Source: Mastigias papua
Lineage: Eukaryota > Cnidaria > Scyphozoa > Rhizostomeae > Mastigiidae
Assembly: GCA_964019165.1 (NCBI GenBank)
Contig: OZ025271.1
Span: 10,859,775-10,923,774 of the forward strand
Direction of reading: 5' to 3'
Length of the DNA stretch: 64,000 nucleotides
Shown: one piece after another, positions 33,221 to 47,705 of the stretch
How positions within the stretch are numbered: position 1 is the first letter of the stretch
Layout: the number at the start of each line of letters is the position of its first letter
Made by a program: the position numbers and the translations under genes
Notes under the pieces: generated by a model
Told to the model about the DNA's origin: nothing
Databases searched by the model: none
The model's input: the letters and a program-made list of their open reading frames with translations, nothing else

Positions 33221-36200
33221 GAAGCGGTCATTCTACTAACTTGGACGTATAATCCACAAAGAATCATGAATAAAGACGTTCTCTCGCAAGGAAAGACAAG
33301 AAGATATTGGAGAAGACTACATAGCCCTAGCAAGGCCATCTCAAGACCAAGTAACCTTGACCATTTTTGTTTTTTGTTGTCTTATTGTACTCAATTAGCT
33401 ACTGTTCCTAATCCTTCGTAATTCGTTTCGGCATATGATTAAACACAATCCCTTAGAAGCATAACTCATGTTTGCAAACTCCTGTAGCACGTGGTACGAT
33501 CTAACTTTGCAACCCTGGGCGGAAATACAACAAGAATATCCCCACTAGGGCCAGAACAGAATATAAGCAATGATGGTATTTCTTACACACTTCAACAGAG
33601 CAGTTATGATGCTAGTTATACACGCTTTTTTATATCAAAATCGGAGTTTTTGCTGACCCTTAATATTCTTAAAATTCAATGATTTTGAGTCTAAGATTAT
33701 TCTTAAATTATTCTCAAATCTCAGCGATACTGGGCAATAGTATTCATATACAATATGATATACATATATATATATTTTTATTCTTATAAAAAAGTGTATA
33801 ATGAATACTCGCCGCAAAGTTGCTGAGTCAAATCATAGCGTAATGACTTCCAGACTGAATAAGTGAACCTCGTACCTTCGTCGTTTTCTAACAAAATCCG
33901 ATAGACAATAAATCCAAGTCCTCAAGAAGCTCGAACTTTGCATTATTTTTGCATTGTCCTTGAATTGCAGCCATTTTGATTGCAGCCATTGCAGCCTTAC
34001 TATTTGTACAGACTATACACGCCTTTTTTATATGGAACCTAGCTCAAGGCCTAGTTCTAAAAGTTTCTTATTTTTTGACCTCCAATGATCAAACCGTAGA
34101 ACCAAAAGTTCCTTAATAGTTCCTTAATTTCACTTCACATTCAGTACCATAAAAATTGCGCAGACACGTGCAAAACAGTTCTGAATTTTACCTTTTGTTT
34201 TGGCTGTAACGTAAGATCAATGAAAAATGAAGGATTTAAAACAAGCAGAGCGAATGATCTTTTCTGGTTTTGGCTACAAATGCATGGGAACAGCTTCCTA
34301 ATTCTTGATTGTTTAGTGTTATAGAAGTTGCTCAAATTTTAAAGTTCCTTAGGGAGTTTTCCTTTAGTAGTATAAGTTCTTTAAATATTTCGGCCTTCTA
34401 CATATAGGCTCGCTGTAAAGTGGTTCCTTATAAAAAAGCTTGTATTTTCAAAACAAGCACTCACATGAATGGTATTTGTTTTACATGACATTAGATCATA
34501 ACGCGACATAAGTTCTGTCTTGATTCACTGCCTTTGCTGTATACAATCAACTCTGTTACACGGGGCGGTGGAGCAATACTTTTGGTGGAGGACCCCAGAG
34601 AGATGCTATGATGCTAGTGGGACAGGCAGGGTACACAACACGTCTACAGTCGGTATGCATTTTCTAGTGCTTCAACTAACTTTATGCTCCCAACTTTTAG
34701 GGATGAATTTTCAGCTGTTCTTCCTACGATTCTCGCTAGGTTTCGAGTATAGTAAAATCAATTGCAAGTATATGTCGTCAGACTTCCCCCATGGTCAACT
34801 ACGATAGGAGAATAGCCTATTATATCCTGGATATCAAAATTTATTAACCAAGATAAATAAGCATTTCATATTGTTTCATATATGGCTTAGCAACTGAAGG
34901 AATGCACCTTTTCTTAGCCCTGAAGCCTCTTAAGACTTTGTAACGAAATAAAAACCCTGTACAAACTGTTTGAACGCGGAGTGGATGCAACAACAGCCGA
35001 TTTTACCACACGGGATCTTTGCTGGGGAATCATAGTTTGTGGTGGGGGGAGGGGGCAAATGTTAAAAGGATTTCGGTCTATATAAGACTTTATTTTTCCT
35101 GTTCTCATCCCTTTACTGATGATGGCTCATGTTTGAGTGGAAAGCTTTCTGTCACTAGTTTAAGTCCAACCATATTTGATATGTCACCAAGTCTAACACC
35201 GATTACGTCATAGCTTAAATAGAATATGTCGTTGAATTACAACATCTCTAAAGACGAAGAAATGTCTCTGTTATTTGACGGAATTCTGATTCTAAAGCTC
35301 ATCCTCAAGCTGCAGTTTCCTGCAAGCAAAACATTCATCATCAAGCACGTTATCCCAATACGTTTTCCGAATACGCAAAAATAAACCTCCAACAATAATA
35401 AACGGGGGCTCCAAAAAAGGTTTCAGGCGGGGAAGACGGTCCAAATTGAGCTGGTGGCATTTATTTACCCCTACAAGTACACATTTAAGTGCATAGAAAT
35501 GAACTTTTGCTAGGCTGATAAATCTGCACTTCAAGGTCTCTACCTCCTGCGTATTTCAATACAACTGTAAATAAGTTTACTCTAAATTTTTTACTTAAGT
35601 TTACAAATTCTACAACATAATGTAAAACAGAGTTCGAGTAATCTATTATTTTAGGGAATAACTCATTCGCTTTCTGGAACTCATAAGGAGGCATGGCCTG
35701 AGTTTAGCACTTTTAATGTATGATGAGGCGTACTAGACAGCAATCTGTACCATTTTTCTATTACGACAAACGTCAATAATACACCACTTGAGACTATACA
35801 TCTATAAGCCCGAATGATAAGACGTTGCCAGACTGATCTTTCTACACATGAAGATTGTCATTTGTTACAACTTGAATAGGAAGGCCACATCGTCTCATGT
35901 GAGGCAAAACATGTCGCTATAAGGCCTATTCAGCCATTTCGTAACATAAACTATCACACAATATATGACAATACTATTATGCACTGTAGATTCTTAGCAA
36001 GACAACTCACCTGATATCTCCCAAAGAAGAAGCTATCTCATAAAATCTGCAGGTCGTTAATACACAGCTCACTTTCAAATCCGAACTCAACTCCCGCTGA
36101 ATGATTCTAAACAAAGATTCAAACTTGCGACCAAGTACTTCATGTGTATGTGTATCCAATTTGGAATAAAAAGAGTGTGGAGGCTATGGTTACTCTATAC

Positions 36201-37430
36201 AATCAAAGGAGTGGCAATAAAAAGGATCATTCTGACTCTTTTAGCTTGACATGCCATAAATCCAATATATGCAACAATTAGCAGGGTCCACTTTATAATA
36301 ACCCATTATGTAATATGCCTTGCACCTGTATTTCATGATAATAACTATTGCAAAGAGCTTGTCACTTCTTATGGTGTTTTCAATTTTCATTTGCATTATT
36401 CATAAATTCACACAACGATTTTCCATCGTATCAAACTTTCTCGGGAACATCTTTGACTGCCCTATTAATTTCTTTATTTTCTACTGATTTAAGAAATTCC
36501 GTTCGTGTTGTTCCAAAATGCTTGCTTTGCCCTTTGAAAACAAGGTCAATATCTACAAGTGAACTTCAGGATTATTTCTGTCAATTTCATTTCCTATACC
36601 AACAACTAGTTATTTGTAGGGGACGGCTGAGCAATATTTTGGGGGGGGGGCACAAGTGAAGAGATCAAACTTACAGGGATACAGAAGGTGCAAAAGTGGG
36701 TACTAAAGCAAACTTAGTATAAAGATTGGAGAGTCAAGTGTAAGCTAATAAAAATATTTTTTAATCATCAACAGTCCTCTTCATCTCTCTACCTCCCGTG
36801 ATGTACGCCACCTTATAACAATAGTCTTTTCAATTTTAAGCACGAACAACACTATAAGATGTTTTCAAAACAGAGCACAAGACAGTCCATCAGCAGTAGT
36901 CCTCTTCCCCCCGGCGATGCCACCTAACCAGCCTCTCCTTACAGAGAACGATTAATTCACATACGAGGTAATTCTAATAGATCATCCATAAAATACATTT
37001 GCGTGTGTGTGCATGGTTACGTTTTCATCAAAACCAATCTGCTCACTGTGTTTCATTGGAGAGCCTTGTGTCAATACCTTGAATAGACAAGAGCCTTGAG
37101 TCCATGATTACGCGTTTGTTATTTGCTGTAGTGAACATTGCTTCTGCCAAAAGTAGGCCGACGGATGAAGAATCTGCGCTGTTTTTGCAGACTGTGCTGG
37201 ACTATAAGCATTTAACGTGGCAGCCATATTCACTACCAAGGCAAATATTTGTATTCTTTTCAAATTTCGTGGATCCATGATTTAAAGTACTACCAAATTG
37301 TCAAGCAAAATATGGTGGTTCAGCGCCGCGGTTGAAATCAGGGTCAAGTGGTTGAAACATGGCAAACTGTCATATTAAATCTGCCTTGAGATGAGAAATT
37401 TCATTGTCTCGTATACGATCTGTACCTGTT
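33221..37430. other. No gene recognised
   Basis: AT-rich with several G-runs (35041-35055, 36640-36650). The longest frames, 80-103 codons, have no recognisable domain. I saw no RNA gene or paired inverted repeat. Confidence 0.4.
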
Positions 37431-37620
37431 CGGATCCGTTCCAGCAGTTTACACTGGACTTCAACTGGAATGGATCCAAACGGGTACACTCTGGAGAGCG
37501 ATCCCAAACTGGTACGGATAGCGGATCCGCTCCGGTACGGATCCAACAATTCTAAACGGGAAGCCTACCTGTACCCATACTTGTACGGATCCGTCTGGAT
37601 CCGTTCCAGTGTAAACGGGC
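37431..37620. mobile_element. Small foldback repeat rich in GGATCCG
   Basis: Inverted GGATCCGTTCCAG blocks at 37431-37444 and 37596-37609, with GTTTACACTGG on the left and CCAGTGTAAACGGGC on the right. Several further GGATCC sites lie between. No coding sequence. Confidence 0.55.
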
Positions 37621-38621
37621 TGATAGATAAAGTAAGTGGCTTCCCATATTGAGAAAATTGAGTATTATATGCGCGTCCTACAGGTAAACGTTATTGAAAT
37701 ACATTCATAGAAAAGGCAACACCTTGCAGTTAAAGAGTATTGCAATGTGTGCTTAACATTGATTGTAGCGACATAGCATCTAAGCCCATGTTTGTCAACT
37801 TGGGGGAATCTCCCTATGGAGGACAAAGTGACCTGTGAGGGGGGAAATTGCATGCTGCATTTAGACAATATTTTGTATGACTTTTCTATATACAATACTT
37901 TGATCAAATGTAAATCAAGATAGGATCAAGGAGGAATCATTCTGGCGGTGGGGGCTTATTCGACGAAGGGGGCTTAATCGAATCATTACGGAATTTTATA
38001 CTTTTGTCATTATCTCTATTCTCAATGGTAGTTTTTAAACAAAACATTATGCATATTTCTCTTTTTTATTGACTATCAAAAGCAAAAATCAGGGAGTTTG
38101 TGATGTTGAAAGACAAAAATCTTCGAGAAAGACTGCATTAATTAATCAATCAACTACCTCTATTCTGTGGTATGACTAGCTGTTTTTAGAAAATGAAAGG
38201 GCAGGTGGGGAAACCATTTTTTGATTTGGAGAAGCAGGGGTACCTCCTCATTACAATTGCTAGTGGAAGGTGTGGGGATTCTGCTTGCCAAGAACAAACT
38301 TTTTCATGCCGAAAATCGTTGGATATGTTGAAATTTCACGACAAAAGCAAATTTTACCACCGAAATACTTTTGTTGTTACAGAAAGCAATGTCATATTTT
38401 GTTTAACTGACAGTCCTCCCATTCATTCAAAACTAGTTCTGTAAGACATCATGAGAACATAGTTGCGTGAAGCAACATTCGTACGAAACTATACCTCCAT
38501 CGAGTTTGAAATGTCCCTATTACAGTAGCACTTGCCTGTTGAGTTCTTTTTTATTACGACTAGATGGTAATAATTTCACAATCTTCATTAACGTTTTTTA
38601 TATTCAAGACTATTCAGTTAT
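37621..38621. other. No gene recognised
   Basis: Spacer sequence just left of the point where copy 2 similarity begins (38706). The junction itself cannot be defined because base 1 of the window falls inside the repeat. Confidence 0.4.
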
Positions 38622-38834
38622 TTGATTTCACATTTGTGTGAAAATATATCTTTCCAGTTCATGTATATTTATACAGTGCAAATCTATGGCGAACTGCAGG
38701 ACGAAAACAGCATTAGGATTTTGGAGGAAACCATTAGAGCATTTTTGGAAAAAGCTGATGCTCTGAAATGTAACTCATATCAATTCCTTTATGGTCGCCC
38801 CCGTGTAAGAATTGGCCTTCTTGCTTGGCTCTGA
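38622..38834 (+). CDS. Unidentified open exon (complete version)
   Basis: The frame from 38622 ends in TGA at 38832-38834. A plausible coding part starts after an AG near 38650-38700 and reads GELQDENSIRILEETIRAFL, ADALKCNSYQFLYGRPRVRI, GLLAWL. Possible acceptors are TCTTTCCAG and TTTATACAG. No family recognised. It crosses the position where copy 1 is cut by the window edge. Confidence 0.25.
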   Translation: MISHLCENISFQFMYIYTVQIYGELQDENSIRILEETIRAFLEKADALKCNSYQFLYGRPRVRIGLLAWL

Positions 38835-41800
38835 AAGTCAAAATATGACACAGGTAGATACAAACAACTTGTTTGATAAGCCTATTCCTACCCCATAAAA
38901 TACTATTTCACATCTACACAGCATAACAGGTAAGAGTGTATGAACATGATCCTACACAATACTCATAAAGACATATACTTGAGATTGACAGTGAAAACAA
39001 CCCTATGGTATATCTCTTGGCTATTGTCGCTCAACAGAACAAACATCGAAGACAAGAACACACAATCAGCTTCAAGATATAACTTTTGAACACTATAGCG
39101 GTTGACACAGGTTTACTGAAAGTCTGCAACATGAAGCGGTTACGGAGGAAGTGACTTCAGTAGCTACTACAAAAATAAAGTAGATGATGGACTAGCACGA
39201 CAAGCAATCTAGAGAGAAAAGAATAAACTGAGCTTGCAAAAGAAATTTCATGAATTTGGGAGGAATGTTATTTTCCAAATACACTGTGTTCGAATGTGTG
39301 ATAGCAGGGGGTATGCTCCCATTCATAGTTGGATTCTCGCTCAAAATCCACCCAAAAGCAAACGAGGTATCTGGTAGCAACACAACGCAGATAAAAGTAC
39401 CAATGAAAGGAACTAGGCCTATACGTTTTCTTTATAAGAAATAAGTTAGTACGAAAATGAGGCTCAAAAAAGTCACAATCTCAAGAAACAATTAAAAAAA
39501 TCCCAAATCTCAAATTCAAAAGTTCATCTTGCTATACGTTCCAGAAATCAATATTACACTACCGTTCAAGAAATGTTGAGATGATTCGATAAAAGAATGA
39601 TCGCGTTGACTTTGTTTTTATGAGGCAACGAAAAGTTATTGTGATATGCATAATCTTATCTTCGACTAGTGCATATCTAAACATTGTAAAAAATGCTAAT
39701 GAGTTTATGAAGCATTACACCTTTATGTCCTATAAAAATTTCATGGTAATGGTCGGTTGTTTTATTTGATAGGAGAGGATCAAATGCATGTTTTTTAAAG
39801 CTTTTAACATAAACTTCCTTCGAAACTTAGAATCGTCCCAACACTTCTTGAACAGTAGTATAACTCATTCTTTATAAGCTCATTTGCAAACATCTAAACT
39901 TTTCTATGATAACAAAGATCAAACCTCTTTATAACAACTAATAGTAGCCTCTAATAGCAAATTTTGTCCAAAACCATTTATTAAAATCTAAAGAAAATAT
40001 CAGTTTCATTCGGGACAAGCTGAGAAGCTTGAGGCTCAGGCAAAAAAGTGGTTTTCTTATAAAAAAATTGTGCTGGCATACAGTTAAATCCCGTTAAGTC
40101 GTACCCTGAAGAATTCGCACTTTTGCTTAGTTGGATTGATTTCTCATTCACCTTGGATTCACTCCAACTTATTCAGAGTCTCGGTTAACTCCGAAATACG
40201 TTAACTCGAACCAATTTCCAAATTCCCTTGAGAGTTCGATATAATGGGATTCTACTGTACACTCCCCTTACAAAAGTATTGCACAGGTTGCTTAAAAATG
40301 GCAGCCACAGTAAGTGACTTTTACCAGAAGTATAAGTTACCGATTCTATTACTGATAACCTTTAGGCCCATGGATGTTGAAATTGGTGGGAAAATACGAA
40401 GAAAAGTGCTGACGATATATTTTTGAACACACACAAATTTCTTCACCCTTATTTTCATGTTTGGCTTGTAAGGGAGACCATGGTGAAACAACGAACATTT
40501 TGAGCGACTCACTGTAAAAATTTTGAGAAAAAACGGCCATCCATTTCCTCAAATTGCTAAAGTTGTTGTATGCCACTATTCTATATGCATAAGAATATTT
40601 AATTCATTAAAAAAAACACTGGCTCAATTAATCGAAACAAAGAACTGGGAGACCAAAACAAATTAACGAAAGGGGAGAGAGATTTGTGTACAGAGTTGCA
40701 AGGACGCAACGATTCGGCAGATTGAAAGCTATCGCAAATGAAGTAGACTCGTTTCATCCAGGCATGAGATAAAGGGTCCATTTTCAGGGTGGTCATGTTA
40801 TTAGAAGAACTGATCCTAAGGGCTTTGTCTTGAATCGACTGCAGCTTTTTCTTTGCATTTTTTAGTGGTTTCTTTACCTTTCAGACCAACTATGGTTCTA
40901 TCATTGACCGAAAAAAGAGGGCCTTCTATAGTTCAGGGGCAGTGCCCCCGTGCCATCTTAGCTTCGCTCTTGGATAAGAGTGTGCTAGGAGATGAAACTT
41001 TATTTTAGGACGAAATCCTTTCTTGTCCTTATAATTGTCATGTAGGCACAGTAGTCTTCATCACATGGTAAGTATAGGCTATTGCAGCATATTGGTGTTC
41101 TACGTCTTAGGTGAATCTGTGTTGTATGTCGTGTCGCTTTACTTTTGATGTTGCTTTTTGGAATGGCATGTTCGTGTTAATTCCTGTTATGTATGTAACT
41201 CGCTTGTAGTGTCAGTATCACTCTTTCCTGGCGATGTGTTTGTCCCTGTCAACGTGTATTGTGCTTTGACGTAACGAATGTTGTATAGTGCTTACGATTA
41301 TATTATGTTTTAGTATTTGATTTTGTCATTTAGTTATGGATTAAACTCCTGCACGCCAGTTCTAAAACAGAGCCTGACAAGTGTGTTTGCCACCATGAAA
41401 ATCCTTTTATATTGAAAAATTTAGACCTATTGGATAACGGACGAATTCAGACGTAGGCAACCATTACATTATCGATTGACTTAGGAACAGGGAGATACTA
41501 GGTGCACGTTGGGAAACAGTACAAGAGCTGAAAACGTACCCAAAAAGTCTTCCAATGGGTATCTTGCTAAAAACGATAACTATTCGTCAAAGAATCATGT
41601 TAAAAACATGTCGGCACATTGTATAAAGATGTCACTCTTGCCATGTACTTAATTCAGCTATTAGATTCGGCGGATGTGAAGAGCGACTTTCAACATAGGC
41701 CCTTCTTTGATAAGAAGGATTGTGACAGCAATTTGACCAATGCAATCTCAATAATTTGAGAGGTATCCCCATAGTCAAAGGGGCAATTCTATACTAAATC

Positions 41801-41872
41801 ATTGAATTCTCAATTCCAAATTGCAAGTCATGCGACCACCTGGATGTTACCTTAAAGTCGGTCGCAAAAGGC
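38835..41872. other. No gene recognised (copy 2 of 130-3167)
   Basis: Same sequence as the left flank of copy 1; nothing further supported. Confidence 0.5.
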
Positions 41873-41989
41873 TCAAGTACGATTAAATATAAGAGAGCTA
41901 ATTTCTGTACGATTAACGTCTAGGTAATTCCCACCGCTTAATTGATAAGATGTTATCCAGTCGATACCCCGTCGCAGTGCCCTTCGTAC
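41873..41989 (-). CDS. Possible terminal exon, copy 2
   Basis: Equivalent of 3168-3284, same stop. Confidence 0.3.
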   Translation of the reverse strand, partial: VRRALRRGIDWITSYQLSGGNYLDVNRTEISSLIFNRT

Positions 41990-42509
41990 CTGCGATAAAT
42001 AAAATTCTTGGATAAAACAAGCAATTGAACAACATAAATGAACAGAAAACAAAGAAAAAGTTCATCAAGATACAGAAAAGACTGAACTAAAAATGAAGAT
42101 GTTATAAATGAACATCGGAAATATTGAATAATGATAAAAGTACTAATAAATAAAATTAAAGATATACTGTTATTACAAATAAAATTCCCCATATACCTCT
42201 ACAACCATCCAAACAAACCAAAAGGCATAAGATCTTCAAGGAAAGCTTTTGATATTGTAGAAACGCATCTTTTTATGATATTTCAATGCTTGTGGACTTA
42301 ATTCTCTCTTTGATATAAATTTTAACAAAATCAAAACTATTATTCAATAGATCTCGTTTCTAAAGGACATCATAGATAAGGTATTGACAATGAGGCTTCC
42401 ATCAATGCCATGAATTTTCAAAATGAAGCTGAAACATACTTGCAGTTTATAGCGATGCAAATGAAAGATCATATGAATTAAGATAATAACATATGATGTC
42501 ATAACATAC

Positions 42510-42596
42510 CCTATCCCAACGATCACCAGGCTGTGATCTCAGTGATGACCGTGATGATCTCAGTGATGACCGTGATGATCTCAACTGCAGACCCAC
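42510..42596 (-). CDS. Arg/Ser repeat tail exon 8, copy 2
   Basis: Equivalent of 3805-3891, with the same two LRSSRSS units. Confidence 0.5.
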
Positions 42597-43390
42597 CTGA
42601 AAAAGCACAGGGATACAAAATCAACAAATTCAACATTCAAGCATCGTAAGAACAGATCTAGGAAGCCAGCACAGATTTCTCCTCCTATAAGTGAATGATT
42701 TCATTCATAGCTAGGCCTTGTTTTCTCTTCGAAGGTACTGTTACTTAAAAAATCAAGGGAGCTCTGATTCATGCTTTGGCACACTTCTGTTGTGTTGTCA
42801 ACTCCACCGGAAATTTAGCAATACCTTTGATTTCACTAATATAAAAAAGATGCTTATTTCCCCCCCACCTCTGATGGCACAATGGAAGGCATTCCCTTTG
42901 CAAGGCGCTCCCTTCCCATGCTGCTCTGCTACCCTGCTAGTTCACACCCCTTCAATAGGCTAGAATGCTTAGAACGCTTTAGCGGTGAGGGCCGGTTACA
43001 AACAGATGTGAATAAGGGGACTATGACATACAGCGAATGGCCATAGAAACCAAAAACATTCCATATTAATATGCATTGGATGACGTCATAATAACAATGA
43101 ATCTGTGTCAACAGATATCGTTGCAATGACATCACCTCTACTACCAACATCTCTTGTTAGGGTGATTGCCAAACACCAATGGTTCAATTGACTAATTGCC
43201 GCAAGACATTCCACCATTTGCATAACCAGTGAAGAATATATCTTGATCCACATTTGAGTCCCTTTGTAGTAACGTCATTAGGATCAGATAACCATTGAAC
43301 AAAGATCAAATAACTCTATGTACGAGAATGACGTAACGATTCAAAAAGACTGGGAACCATGGTTAATGGATGAAAAAGTTGAAAACTTAC

Positions 43391-43426
43391 AGTTGACAAA
43401 GGACGAGTTCCCGTGTCTGTAAGATT
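43391..43426 (-). CDS. Tail exon 7, copy 2
   Basis: Equivalent of 4686-4721 (TRPLST end). Confidence 0.4.
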
Positions 43427-43645
43427 CTATATGAGGAAAACAATGAAAACATTCAACAATATATAATGTTGAAATGAATACTTGCTTAATAACTCACATA
43501 AACAGCAAAGTCATGTTTACAATAAAGTCACAATGCGAGGTACAGCTCAAACGATAGACCTCATTGAGTACTAACCACCTCCAAGGATTCCATTGAGATT
43601 GGGTTTGACAATCATGTTACAGTGACATCATAAAGTCCAAATTTG

Positions 43646-43828
<183 letters not shown>

Positions 43829-44186
43829 GATAGGCGGTCCACTGACCCCAGGGTCAGCCTCAGGCCCCGTGAGGGGCGTAACGAGAAGAACGATGAACGA
43901 ACGAACGAACGAACGATGATGATAATGATGATGATGATGATGATGATGATTGTTTTAAGTTTGCGCTTTATATCATTCATGATTGACATCCCGAATAATG
44001 GACCTTTACTCTCTTTTCTAGACTTCTGTCTTTATCACATCTCAGGGCTTTCACATCTTAATGCGGCAAACGTTTAGATTTAATATTTAGCAATAGGCCA
44101 AACCTCTTGATAAACTGTTTCGAAACGGAAACTTTTGAATGTAAGAATCTAATCGTTACACATTGGTCCGGGCAAATGTAAGACCC

Positions 44187-44725
44187 CGCTTACATGGTAT
44201 CAGATTCATGTGAATCCGGTATGTTTTTCATGCGCGGCGGAGCCAGGGGGCTAAGGAGGCTGTAACCCCTCCACTTTTTATAGCAAATGTACCTTGGTAC
44301 GCGTTTTAGCACCCTCTGTATCTCTGCAGTTTTAATCTCTCCATTTGTGTCCCCCCCATCAAAAATGTTACTCCGTCCCCGGTTTTTATACTTTATTGAC
44401 CATCCGTTTACACAAGAAGGATAACGAATGCAATACGATTTCTATATTCTTATGAATTCGGTATGAAATGAATACAGTAACGTATAAACAGCCAAATCCG
44501 CTACAGCAATCCGATATGATTTCATACCGGATCGATTATGATGTCAGCAGATATAATAGAAAAAACAGCCTCAGTATCGATCGGGTATGAAATCGTAGCG
44601 GATTAGGGTGTTTGCAAGATACCGTATTCATTTCATACCGTATTCATCATCGTCTTTGTGCAAACGGAATGCCAATAAGGTATGCAAACATATCAGATTC
44701 AAATGAATCCGGTACCGTGTAAACG
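44187..44725. mobile_element. MITE-like foldback element, copy 2
   Basis: Equivalent of 5482-6020. Confidence 0.6.
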
Positions 44726-44831
44726 TGTTGCAAAGAGAAAACATGTTGTGCTGTGTTATTACATCATTTTTAATCGCACACCCCACTCTGCTCGCCCGCG
44801 TCGTGTCAATTTCTCGCCATATGAAACTTAC

Positions 44832-44883
44832 AGCGGTCGAATGCTACCAAAAACGAACCATGTGATTCCATCGTACTGGCAGT
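44832..44883 (-). CDS. Alternative tail exon (52 bp), copy 2
   Basis: Equivalent of 6127-6178; the same phase 0 to 1 candidate. Confidence 0.3.
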
Positions 44884-45040
44884 CTGCAACATAGGCACAC
44901 TATAACATGTTTGTATTTCTACTTTCACGGTGATTTTGAATAGTGTTGGTAGTCCTCCAGGAATGGCTTCCAACACTTCCAACATATATCGAATGATATA
45001 TTGACGTCCACAAGATAACCACATTTTGAAATAAACTTAC

Positions 45041-45100
45041 TGTTGACGCTTGAAAAGTGTGTCTTCCTGCGGATGGAGAAGGACTAGAAGTTGGAAGAGT
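45041..45100 (-). CDS. Tail exon 6, copy 2
   Basis: Equivalent of 6336-6395 (TLPTSSPSPS start); splice sites kept. Confidence 0.55.
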
Positions 45101-45555
45101 CTGAAAGGGAAGCGAAGAAAAATAAACCACTAAATATTCATCAGTCCTATTGGTCAAACAATTATATTTCCAAATGATATAAATTTTGATCCAACAGTGA
45201 CTTAATACTATGAGAAAAAGAGTATGAATAGGGCTAATTGCCAAGGGTACCAAGAAGGCAAATTGAACTTTGCCATGAACCTGAGGGTGGTCCAGAACTT
45301 TGTAATATCTCTACGGTTATTGCAACAATTATCTAATGAAATAATGGCGTCACTGGGCACCTAATTCATTCATTTGCCCCGGGCCATACATTCGCTCATC
45401 AGCAACTCCATATAACAGTACCATAAAGTCTTTGTATCAGCAGCCTTGGTTCTCCAAAGCCATTTATGACCACGTGATGAAACTGTAGAAGATAACACAG
45501 GACAGTCCTAAAATACAAATAATATGATTTAGAATATGACGTCATATCAACTTAC

Positions 45556-45618
45556 TAGATATTGGGAAGGCTTTCCAACGTCATGGGATGGAGTTCCAGA
45601 TGATGGTGAATGATGAGA
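45556..45618 (-). CDS. Tail exon 5, copy 2
   Basis: Equivalent of 6851-6913 (SHHSPSSGTPS start); splice sites kept. Confidence 0.5.
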
Positions 45619-45826
45619 CTGTAAAAGAAAATATCAAAGTATTAGTTAGCAAAAATACATCATAACGAGTATCAATGTTTGTTCATTAATTCGTTTGAAT
45701 GCATAGTGTTTTACAAAAGCTTCATGCTTATGTTGAGGTAATGCAACCCAATGGATTTGGACGATATCATTATACAACAACAACAGCAAAATTGACTTGA
45801 TGTAATTGAGTTAGGACTCAACATAC

Positions 45827-45889
45827 CGTTGAATGATCGACAGTACTATGGAAATCTGCTTGGGAGGATGTCATGCGAAGAGAGGTGGA
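45827..45889 (-). CDS. Tail exon 4, copy 2
   Basis: Equivalent of 7122-7184 (STVDHST end); GTATG donor kept. Confidence 0.45.
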
Positions 45890-46450
45890 CTATAGTGAAA
45901 TATGAAAAATTCAAATAACAATTAATTATGTGTATTAAAAATGACTATCAGCTGGTACTAATGAAAAATAATCATTTACGCTATCAACTGTTATTGCAAA
46001 CTCTTAAGTAATTAGCAGCCTGGAACAAATCCAACTGAAGCAAATAATTCAACTTCATTAAACACTGAATAAAGCCTAGCAGACCATTGGACAAAAGAAA
46101 CTTGAAATATCAGATAATTATAGGTAAGAAAGCAACGTAATCTATACAAGAGTCTAAAGAGTTCAAAAGAATTAACAATTGGAGCTGTGATCGTATCCAT
46201 GGAGTGAGCAGTCATTCTCATCGACAGGTCCAATGAACATCGCAATGGAACTGTGGTGGCGCCCATGCACAAATTAGCCAAGAGAGTCTCAGTCCCAATC
46301 AATGCCTTACCTTCGAGCGCAGACTTGAAGGCAGGATCAGTTAGCTATATGGTAGAGAATTTCAACATTACAAACTTCAAATTCGATTCCACTCGGTTTA
46401 TTCACTTTGCCACACTATTACATAACAGATCAAAAAATGTGATAGCTTAC

Positions 46451-46510
46451 TGTTGACGGTGGGAGAGCACGGCGGCGAGGGTCAGATTCTTCAGAACTTG
46501 AAGGAAATAC
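46451..46510 (-). CDS. Tail exon 3, copy 2
   Basis: Equivalent of 7746-7805 (RRRALPPST end); splice sites kept. Confidence 0.55.
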
Positions 46511-46706
46511 CTAAAATAGAAACATAATATAAAATCAGCACACAATCATTAAAGAATCTGCATAAAAACAGTTACTACGATAAAGTAATACAAAATGTAC
46601 CAAAAGCAAAACTTTCACTCCATGAAATGTGCGATCTACAAACAATTCTTCAATCAGTCTGAAGTGATAGACGACATACATGTTATTCATTCATGCTATA
46701 ACTTAC

Positions 46707-46760
46707 TGATAATTTTGGACGATCAACGGTGTAAGATGTTGAAGGTGAGTGTGGCTTCTT
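46707..46760 (-). CDS. Tail exon 2, copy 2
   Basis: Equivalent of 8002-8055 (PSTSYTVDRP core); splice sites kept. Confidence 0.5.
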
Positions 46761-46892
46761 CTATTAAAGAGAAAGGAAGCAATGTAGGCAAAAAATGCAA
46801 AATAAAAGAACAAACAGAATGGAAGCAAGCATCATAAAGTAAGATGAAATTGAACGAGGTGAAAAGTTCTTTTCTTCAATCTAACCACTTAC

Positions 46893-46946
46893 TGTTGATG
46901 GTCGAAGAGAATAGCGAACATGGTGCTTATTAGACGCGGGAGGTCT
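46893..46946 (-). CDS. Tail exon 1, copy 2
   Basis: Equivalent of 8188-8241 (ends LRPST); splice sites kept. Confidence 0.5.
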
Positions 46947-47705
46947 CTATGAAAGATGAAAGAGATAACACATGACACACATGACAAGAGCATGAAATTA
47001 CAAATGAATTATTAGAAAAATCGTTTTGCCGCATACTCTCCATCGCAAATTAACGAGGGTTGTCACCCATAATTTTTTAGAAAACTTTCTAACCACACAA
47101 ACTTATAAGACTTCCCTTTAGTACGAAGATCCTGGTCACTACCAAATGTTCTTTTCTACAAGACAACTTTATTACTATTTATCTATAAGAGATACAAGTA
47201 TATGTTTTGAAGGTATTCTGGAGTGTATTGAAACTGTATTGATGAAGTAGCCTAGGTTACTTGAGCAGTCAGAAAATCTCCCAACCCATAAAGACTCCCT
47301 ATTCAATACATTTCAAGATAATAACTCATTTTCCTTTTTAGTGAGACCCTTTCCCGTTGATTTGGCATTAAAGAGTATAGGGCTGGGGGGGGCGGAGCCA
47401 ACAGCGACAGCAATTTTACGAGCCAAGCTCATTTTCAGTCACACCCTTTCTAAACACTGATTAGTTTAACCTTAAATTAGAGCACATTCATTTCCGACTG
47501 TTGAATCAAAAGGGCTGCACACCAAATTCATTTTCTAAACATTATGATAATGCACCCCCCTTCTTATGAATTTCTCATCATATTTGCACAAATCTCCAGG
47601 AATATCTACCACCAATGCTCCTTAGTGGCTCTGCCACAGTAAGACAAATTATTAAATATGATGAAGCCTCGAATTGATTTTGAAACTCCAAGATAATGAT
47701 ACTGT

